Source of the DNA: Halisarca cf. caerulea | Taxonomy: Eukaryota; Porifera; Demospongiae; Chondrillida; Halisarcidae | DNA length: 12,500 nucleotides | Assembly: GCA_963170055.1 (NCBI GenBank) | Contig: CAUJGJ010000296.1 | Span: 1 to 12,500, forward strand | Direction: 5' to 3' | In this document: positions 6,953 through 12,500 of the stretch, in pieces | Layout: each line of letters opens with the position of its first letter | Position numbering within the stretch: position 1 is the stretch's first letter | Program-made: the position numbers and the translations under genes | The notes under the pieces: generated by a model | What the model was told of the DNA's origin: nothing | Databases searched by the model: none | What the model saw: only the letters and a program-made list of their open reading frames with translations

Positions 6953-9900
6953 TTAATTGACCATTGATTCACTAACAGCCAGATCAGTGGCTGCAGGGAA
7001 TCGTGGGATCACATGGCGACTTGATCTGGAGCCTCGGATGCAGAGAATTGATGAGCGAAGCAATGAGAATGACAAGTGGCATCGAAGCCAGCCCATTGTT
7101 GTGCTGTACGGTTGATGTCGCTTCCTTGCAAGTAGGGAGGCTAGACGACTGTAGAAGATGGTGGACTGTCTCCCCATGCCTCCGGTGGTGCTGAACACTA
7201 AGGGGGTGAATGAGCCATGCTCCACCTCGATAATCCTCTGTTCGTATGCCCTCTTCTTAGATTTCTCGTGGTGGCTGAAACATGCTGCAAGTGAGAACCT
7301 CTGGTTGGACTTAGCAAAAGGGTTGAATACCTTTACATCAAAAAATGCTTTCTGTCCATTGGTCCAGAAGTCTCTCGCTGCGATGTCAGCTCTTGCTTCA
7401 TCTTGATGGTTGGATGAGATGAGGGTCAGGGTTTCACCAGTGAGAGGTTGAAGAGCGGGCTCCAAGCTAACATCGGGGCATACTTCTGTTAGCAGAGTGC
7501 CAGTCAGATCTCTGATCTCGTTATGACGGATGGTTGGTAGTGCTCCACGTGGGCAGCTCAGTGCATGGTCAATGGTAAAGCTTTCACTGCATACACATGT
7601 CGAAGGCATTCTTTCTGGCATCCATCCATACCTCAGACTTATGGCATCACGAAACTCACTTTTGGTGAGAGAGAATCCGTACTTCTCAAGAGGCATTGCA
7701 GTTAGCCAGCTGGAGGATCCTTTGTCCTTGGCCAGTTCAGTGGCTTTGGACAAGTGGTCGGGCAAACTGAGATTGGAGGCACTATCAACTTGAGCTTTCC
7801 TTCTTTCTGACTTGACACACTGTTTTAGTTCTTTCTGCTTGGACACAGCTTCTGCAGTGAGTGATGGCTGATGGTCAAGGATGAGGTCAACGATGGGGCT
7901 GCAAATACGTTTGGATGCCTGGAACTGTGATATTGCTGATTTCGTAAAATCTGGAATATCAAGGCCTCCGAGACGACAGGGCAGTGCTAGTAGCTCTCGT
8001 TCAACATCAGAGATTGGGGCTCTGCCAGTGAGGGCAGGAATGAACTCATGTCTAATGATGTCTTCAATAGGACCTAGGCAATCAGCAGTACGTGGCGTAG
8101 TTCGCATGAAGTAGTTCAATGAACTTTTCATACCATGAACAAAACAAGAGTAAGCAGCTTGAGGTTCTATTGATGCAATGCTAGAGAGGATGTGTAACTC
8201 ATCTGACCATTTCTGGATCTTCTTCTTGAAGAAGTTCTCCAGGAAGAGATCTTCTCCAATGGCTGATCCAAGGTGCTTGTGACCGTCGGTAGTAATACTT
8301 ACCCCATGGTCCTTGAACAACTCTTGGGCAAGATCAAAGTGCTGTTCTTTTACGACTAGCCTGGATTTGCTTGGGTTAGGGTAATAGCCGAAGGCAGGTC
8401 CCAGCTCATTCAGTTGGTTCCACCAAGCCAAGAGGTCGGTAAGATTTCCTCCGGCGGAGGCATCATCCGCAAACCACAATTGTGGGGTGAGATGATTGAG
8501 CTTGCGAATGAGAGGGACAACCCCAAGTGCGTACATTGCTGTAGCAAGTGGATCACCTTGAGTGGTGCCTTCACGCGATAGTAGAGTTTGGCCTTCAATG
8601 AACAAACAGGAGTGGTTTCGATAAGTGTTAGTTAGGACTACAGCAAGTGCTGGACAAAGAGAGTGGATGTTCAGCAATGCAGTCTGGCGATTTAGGAGAT
8701 TGAATGCATTTGATGCATCTACAAATAAGGCACCTTCAGTGGTAGATTCCTCAAATAATGCTCTCATTGAGTGGATGCCAATCTCACAGCCTGCTTCCAA
8801 TCCTGCACACAGTTGAGTTGTGCCTGCTACTTGCTTGATTTCATCATAGATGATGGAAATGATGGCTTTGTTGACAATACGTCTGGACACTTCTCCAATA
8901 CCAATGGGTCTCACACCGGGCATTTTGTTTAGCGCAATCAGTCTACAGGCTAGAAAACCACCGAGGCCTTTGGGATCAACATAGGTTGTGGCAATTTTCT
9001 TTGCAACCAATGCAAGACTTGTGCAGAGATCATCAGACACTTGTTGAAATGACGTACATATCCTCCTCCAAAAGTTGGCATCTGCCCCGGATGGACCAGC
9101 ACCACCAGTTGTTCGTAGTGCTGCTGCTCGTATGGATTCAGCATCGATGGATTCGAAAATGACTGGATGAAAGTCAAGCTCTTGGTCACTCAGGATGGCA
9201 TCGGGGTTAACCTCACTTCCTGGTGGATGCTTTGATTTCAAATCATCGAGGACAGTTCGATCACTGCCATTGGTTGGATTGACCTTGTCGTGGATGGACA
9301 TGACTGACATCTCTGAAGAGGATAAAAGTCTCATTGCAGCTTTTACTCTCCCTTTTCTCATCAATTTGCCAAAAGACTTGGCAATGCTGTCTTGTTTTGG
9401 TCGAGAGAGTGAAGACAGCCTCTGTTGAATAACACCTCCTTCACGAAGGAGCTCAGCAATGTCACCTTTGTGCCAAAGTGATAGTCTCCTCTGAAGACAC
9501 GAGATGTGGTCTTTGACTTTGGCTTTTGGGGAGGGTTTCTGAAGGAGAAGAGGAGGAAGAATCATGGCAGCATTCAGTGAAACAGCTTCAAGTGCACTCG
9601 ATTCTCCATAGGCTCGAAATAAACGAGACAATTCTAGGACAAATTCTTTGCCGACTTTCCCAGTTGGAATTGGAAAAATATTATGGCGCCAATGAACAAC
9701 TTCTTGATAGGCTTTATCAACCATTGCGATGAAATGTGTACTATCGATGGAGTTATTCCAGCGAAAATTTGGACTGCTGAGAGGAGTGAACGAAGGGAGA
9801 TCAAATCTGTCGTCTGCAGGAGTGATAGGGATAGTGGCATCTTGCGGCGAATCATCAGGAGTATTCAAGGGTTGACAACTTGTAATGGTTGAACCTTGAT

Positions 9901-10012
9901 TTTCACATTTACCAAGCCGATTTGGTTGACAATCTGAGCACGACCGACCGTTCTTGACACAGGAACAGTTGTGGCAGCGACCGCGCGTGCCGCACAAACA
10001 ACAAGGGGGCAT
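6953..10012 (-). CDS. Retrotransposon polyprotein: Cys-rich N-terminus, reverse transcriptase, CCHC, PD-(D/E)XK endonuclease
   Basis: The 1019-residue protein would copy its own RNA at a nicked chromosomal site (target-primed reverse transcription). Residues 4-36 hold nine cysteines (4, 5, 7, 13, 16, 18, 25, 28, 36) in C-x-C spacing like a CXC/tesmin zinc module. RT runs from about 345 to 590: fingers with N-K-M-P-G-V-R-P-I-G (362-371), motif A F-V-D-A-S-N-A-F with D432, motif B T-T-Q-G-D-P-L (483-489), motif C F-A-D-D with D516 and D517, and motif D around Y-P-N-P-S-K (544-549). The thumb follows. A knuckle C806-C808-H816-C820 precedes the endonuclease: R829-H830-N831, D876, then D892-V-K894. 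All catalytic residues are present, so it is potentially active. There is no APE endonuclease or RNase H. I chose the first Met, just before the cysteines. The exact clade is uncertain. Confidence 0.93.
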   Translation of the reverse strand: MPPCCLCGTRGRCHNCSCVKNGRSCSDCQPNRLGKCENQGSTITSCQPLNTPDDSPQDATIPITPADDRFDLPSFTPLSSPNFRWNNSIDSTHFIAMVDKAYQEVVHWRHNIFPIPTGKVGKEFVLELSRLFRAYGESSALEAVSLNAAMILPPLLLQKPSPKAKVKDHISCLQRRLSLWHKGDIAELLREGGVIQQRLSSLSRPKQDSIAKSFGKLMRKGRVKAAMRLLSSSEMSVMSIHDKVNPTNGSDRTVLDDLKSKHPPGSEVNPDAILSDQELDFHPVIFESIDAESIRAAALRTTGGAGPSGADANFWRRICTSFQQVSDDLCTSLALVAKKIATTYVDPKGLGGFLACRLIALNKMPGVRPIGIGEVSRRIVNKAIISIIYDEIKQVAGTTQLCAGLEAGCEIGIHSMRALFEESTTEGALFVDASNAFNLLNRQTALLNIHSLCPALAVVLTNTYRNHSCLFIEGQTLLSREGTTQGDPLATAMYALGVVPLIRKLNHLTPQLWFADDASAGGNLTDLLAWWNQLNELGPAFGYYPNPSKSRLVVKEQHFDLAQELFKDHGVSITTDGHKHLGSAIGEDLFLENFFKKKIQKWSDELHILSSIASIEPQAAYSCFVHGMKSSLNYFMRTTPRTADCLGPIEDIIRHEFIPALTGRAPISDVERELLALPCRLGGLDIPDFTKSAISQFQASKRICSPIVDLILDHQPSLTAEAVSKQKELKQCVKSERRKAQVDSASNLSLPDHLSKATELAKDKGSSSWLTAMPLEKYGFSLTKSEFRDAISLRYGWMPERMPSTCVCSESFTIDHALSCPRGALPTIRHNEIRDLTGTLLTEVCPDVSLEPALQPLTGETLTLISSNHQDEARADIAARDFWTNGQKAFFDVKVFNPFAKSNQRFSLAACFSHHEKSKKRAYEQRIIEVEHGSFTPLVFSTTGGMGRQSTIFYSRLASLLARKRHQPYSTTMGWLRCHLSFSLLRSSILCIRGSRSSRHVIPRFPAATDLAVSESMVN

Positions 10013-10149
10013 CTTGAGTCAGAAACAGACGGTAATCCTTTAGAATCTGGATCAGGACATTCAACAACCAATTGGTCAAGGTAAAACAATCAAATAACCA
10101 TCTTTAAGCAAACACTTGATTCGGGTGTGCCGCCATTTTCTCGACATGT
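10013..10149 (-). other. 5' leader of the retroelement
   Basis: There are 137 nt between the array junction and the ATG. R2-group elements often carry a self-cleaving HDV-like ribozyme at this place; by eye I cannot fold one, and I see no hammerhead core. A short alternative reading frame on the same strand (10089 to 9865) overlaps the start but is probably not used. Confidence 0.5.
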
Positions 10150-10519
10150 CATACCCTTCCGGGTTCTGTACTACTTCCTCTACGTACATTTCCTGGTACT
10201 GTACTGCTTCCTGTACGTACCCTTCCTGGTTCTGTACTACTTCCTGTACATATCCTTCCGGGTTCTGTACTACTTCCTCTACGTACATTTCCTGGTTCTG
10301 TACTACTTCCTGTACGTACCTTTCCCGGTACTGTACTACTTCCTGTATGTACCTTTCCCGGTACTGTACTACTTCCTGTACGTACCTTTCCCGGTACTCT
10401 ACTACTTCCTGTATGTACCTTTCCCGGTACTGTACTACTTCCTGTATTTACCTTTCCCGGTACTGTACTACTTCCTGTATATACCTTTCCCGGTACTGTA
10501 CTACTTCCTGTATGTACTT
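10150..10519. repeat. 33-bp minisatellite, right part
   Basis: Unit starts occur every 33 bp from 10162 to 10492 without indels, continuing the phase of the left part. The first five or so units alternate between the two types found on the left. From about 10316 onward they are a third type with gtacctttcccggtac. The unit can be read as two related 16-mers plus one base: gtactacttcctgtac and gtacctttcccggtac share 11 of 16 positions. The array fades at about 10519 into the pyrimidine-rich satellite. Confidence 0.95.
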
Positions 10520-10860
10520 ACTCTACTACTTTCGATACATACCTTTCCTGGCATCTACAATGCTCTTCCTGTACAGCTTTCGGTTCCTGACTACAACTTT
10601 GCCTATTGCCTCCCATACAACTTCCTGTTTAAGACCAACTTTCCTATTTCTTCCTGCACCACTTTCTGTTTACAACTGTACCTGCCTACTCCTGTTTGGA
10701 ATGCAACTTCCTGTGTCACTGCCTGCTTTATGAGTTACCTTTCTCTACTACTTCCTGTTTCCTACTCGCCCTCTCTGCTTAATGTAGAGACTCCAAGTCC
10801 CCTTCCACTCTTCCTCTTTATTTCTGTGTATTAAATTGCAATTTCAAGACTATATCTTAT
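10520..10860. repeat. Degenerate zone between the 33-bp and 16-bp arrays
   Basis: Scattered acttcctgt motifs are separated by diverged C/T-rich sequence without fixed spacing. It appears to be aged repeat material from either neighbour. Open + frames running through it are composition artefacts. Confidence 0.65.
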
Positions 10861-12300
10861 CTACTTTCATTCACATCAGCTTCTTGTCCTCACACTTCCT
10901 TCCTTTTCACTTCCTGTTCCTCTTACTTCCTCTGCTCCTCAATTCCTGCTCCTCAAAATTCCTTACTTTTCTCTTATTCTTCATACTTCCCACTCAATTT
11001 CCTGTTCCTCATACATCCCACTACTTCCTTTTTGCTCTTTACTTCCTGCTCTTGCTTCTTCTCCACACTTCCATCTTTTCTCTCCCTGTTTTTCACACTT
11101 CCCATTCCTCGTCACTTCCCGCTTCTCTCGTGCATCTCCTTACTTCCTGCTTCTTAAACTTCTTGTTCCTCACTTTGTACTCCTTACACTTCCTGCTCCT
11201 CAATCATCCTGCTCCAAAATTTCCTGTTTCTTACACTTCCTGTTTTTACTGCCTGTTCCTCAAAATTTCTGCTACTTACACTTCATCTTTTCATTTCCTG
11301 CTCCTTATACTTTCTGCTCCTCAAACTTCCTGCTTCTTATACTTTCTGCTCCTCAAACTTCCTGCTCCTTAAACTTCCTGCTCTATACTTCCTGCTCCTT
11401 ACACTTCGTACTTCAACTTCCTTTTCAAACTTCCTAGTCCTTACACTTCCTGTTCCTCAAACTACCTATACCTTACACTTCCTGCTCCTCAAACTTCCTG
11501 CTTCTTATGCTTCCTGTTAAAACTTCCTGTTCCCCGAACTTCCTACTTTCACATCCTACTCAAACTTCCTGCTCCTCAAATGTTCTACTTGCATTTCTCA
11601 AACTTCATGCTCGTCAAGATTCCTGCTCCAATTGCCTGCTCCTCACACTTCCTGTTCTTCATATTTCCTGTTCCTCAAACTTCCTATACCTTACTCTTCC
11701 TGTTCTTCACACTTCCTGTTCCTCTTACTTCCTGCTCCTCTTTCTGCTCCTCACACTTCCTGCTCCTCACACTCCCTGTTCTTCATACTTCCTGTTCCTC
11801 GAACTTCCTCCTCCTCACACTTCCTGTTCCTCTTACTTCCTGCTCCTTCTGCTCCTCACACTTCCTGTTCCCCGAACTTCCTACTTTCACATCCTACTCA
11901 AACTTCCTGCTCCTCAGATGTTCTACTTGCATTTCCTTCTCAAACTTCATGCTTGTCAAGATTCCTGCTCCTACAACTTAGTGCATCTTAAACTCTCTAC
12001 TTACACTTTCCGCTCCTCAGACTTCCTGCTTAAACTTCCTTTTTCTCAGACTTCCCACTCGCATTTCCTGTTCCCCACTCTTCCACTCCACACTCCTCAC
12101 TTCCTATTTCTCACACACTTCCTGCACCTCACACTTCCTGTTCTTCATACCTCCTGTTCCTCGAACTTCCTATACCTTACTCTTCCTGTTCCTCACACTT
12201 CCTGTTCCTCGAACTTCCTGCTCATCACTTCATGCTCTCACACACTTCCTGTTTTTCACTTCCTGTTCCTCACACTTCCTTTACATCACCACTCCTCTCT
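10861..12300. repeat. Pyrimidine-rich satellite, 16-bp period
   Basis: The unit is close to acttcctgttcctcac (16 bp); exact 16-bp steps are clearest at 11750-11850. Indels and variants are frequent, unlike the other arrays. A segment at 11523-11629 recurs at 11861-11971 with two substitutions and a 4-bp insertion, and further blocks with cttcctataccttactc recur at about 11690 and 12167. The + strand is strongly C/T-rich. The Leu/Ser/Phe-rich + frames are not genes. The minus strand presents CAGGAAGT, an ETS-type site, in most units. Confidence 0.92.
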
Positions 12301-12312
12301 TGCCCTCTTTAG
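12050..12312 (+). promoter_or_regulatory. AG-free polypyrimidine tract and 3' splice site of intron C
   Basis: After the AG at 12048-12049 there is no AG dinucleotide for 261 nt until the acceptor ctctttag (AG at 12311-12312). The tract is satellite sequence. The branch point may lie far upstream of the exon, since the scanning spliceosome meets no earlier AG. Confidence 0.7.
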
Positions 12313-12397
12313 TCCTTGAACTTCACAGAGGACCCAGAGGCTGTGTGTAAACACATGAGTGATGTCATCAGCACTGGAGATGTATACCCGTCTTTTG
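12313..12397 (+). CDS. babam1: BABAM1/MERIT40 homologue, exon following the retroelement-bearing intron
   Basis: This 85-bp exon lies between ccctctttag and a GTGAGC donor at 12398. Only the phase-0 frame is open over the whole exon; the others hit TGA or TAA. It gives 28 residues, beginning S-L-N-F-T-E-D-P-E-A-V-C and ending V-Y-P-S-F, and leaves with phase 1 (G). The start phase matches the exon ending at 6378. The joined I-W-S-L-N-F-T-E-D-P-E-A-V-C aligns without a gap to the recalled BABAM1 segment A-W-L-S-G-L-T-S-D-P-R-E-L-C. It continues the vWA-like domain; the rest of the gene lies beyond the window. Confidence 0.9.
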
Positions 12398-12500
12398 GTG
12401 AGCTGTGGTATAGGGGCAGGCATATGCTAGTACATACGAACACCAGTACACACACCATAATGAAGAAGGAGGTTAACATCACATATGCGCACATGCGCAC
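12398..12500. other. Start of the next intron, truncated by the window
   Basis: The GTGAGC donor is followed by ordinary sequence that ends in alternating catatgcgcac. No further exon is visible. Confidence 0.6.

Larger units (their letters stand above)
6780..10149 (-). mobile_element. Full-length RLE-type non-LTR retrotransposon
   Basis: The 3370-bp element is antisense to the host gene. Reading its own strand, it has a 137-nt 5' leader (10149 to 10013), one intact ORF (10012 to 6953), a 144-nt 3' UTR with AATAAA, and a tail of 29 A (6808 to 6780). Both flanks are the same 33-bp array in the same register: CAT stands at unit offset 21-23 on the left (6777-6779) and again on the right (10150-10152). 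I read this as a CAT target duplication; its T could belong to the tail. No LTRs are present. The domain order of RT followed by CCHC and a restriction-like endonuclease is that of the R2/R4/CRE/NeSL/Hero-type LINE groups. An intact ORF and clean tail suggest a young copy. Confidence 0.93.

Noticed and set aside
9865..10089. Possible upstream second ORF of the retroelement
   Set aside because: It overlaps the start of the main ORF in another frame and has no domain-like pattern.
6777..10152. LTR retrotransposon or retroviral origin of the element
   Set aside because: No long terminal repeats, integrase, protease or gag motifs; poly(A) tail and RLE endonuclease fit a non-LTR element.
6500..10519. 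Flanking 33-bp arrays as terminal repeats of the element
   Set aside because: Both sides are in one continuous 33-bp phase, so they are one array interrupted by insertion.
10116..12319. Long + frames rich in Ser, Leu, Phe and Tyr
   Set aside because: Translations of the 33-bp and 16-bp pyrimidine-rich repeats, with no protein-like complexity; intronic by the exon model.

Overview
This is metazoan nuclear DNA: a slice of one host gene on the + strand whose introns are packed with tandem repeats and carry one complete retrotransposon. Four short exons, 311 nt in all, can be joined in frame into about 103 residues. I recognise these as the start of the vWA-like domain of BABAM1 (MERIT40/NBA1), a scaffold subunit of the BRCA1-A and BRISC deubiquitinase complexes. 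The exons lie at 1-49, 5386-5444, 6261-6378 and 12313-12397. All begin (where visible) after AG and end at GTGRGY donors, and their phases agree at every junction. The gene runs out of the window on both sides. The phylum cannot be fixed from the sequence; a marine invertebrate such as a sponge or cnidarian fits the retroelement type and the satellite-rich introns.

Intron A (50-5385) holds, in order: a 19-bp minisatellite of 40 units (129-895), degenerate T/G-rich repeats (896-1299), a 28-bp minisatellite (1300-1722), a 46-bp perfect AT palindrome joined to (GT)21 (1725-1816), roughly unique DNA (1817-2391), a 20-bp minisatellite of more than 72 units with a 480-bp higher-order duplication (2441-3905) and decayed edges, a small MITE-like inverted-repeat element (4221-4302), and low-information DNA with degenerate dispersed-repeat fragments up to the acceptor. 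Intron B (5445-6260) is mostly a compound (CA)n microsatellite.

Intron C (6379-12312) starts with a 33-bp minisatellite that is interrupted in phase, with a CAT duplication, by a 3.4-kb single-ORF non-LTR retrotransposon in antisense orientation (6780-10149). The element has an N-terminal cysteine cluster, a reverse transcriptase with an FADD catalytic motif, a CCHC knuckle and a C-terminal restriction-like PD-(D/E)XK endonuclease; an AATAAA signal and about 29 A residues close its 3' end. The 33-bp array resumes at 10150 and passes into a 1.8-kb pyrimidine-rich 16-bp-period satellite that runs up to the exon 4 acceptor, the last 261 nt without a single AG.

The host exons form one transcript. 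The retroelement is an autonomous guest on the other strand, and the arrays look like intron filler. The main points for a second look are the exact retroelement junction in a minisatellite, the half-invariant 20-bp repeat, and the AG-free pyrimidine satellite in front of a splice acceptor.
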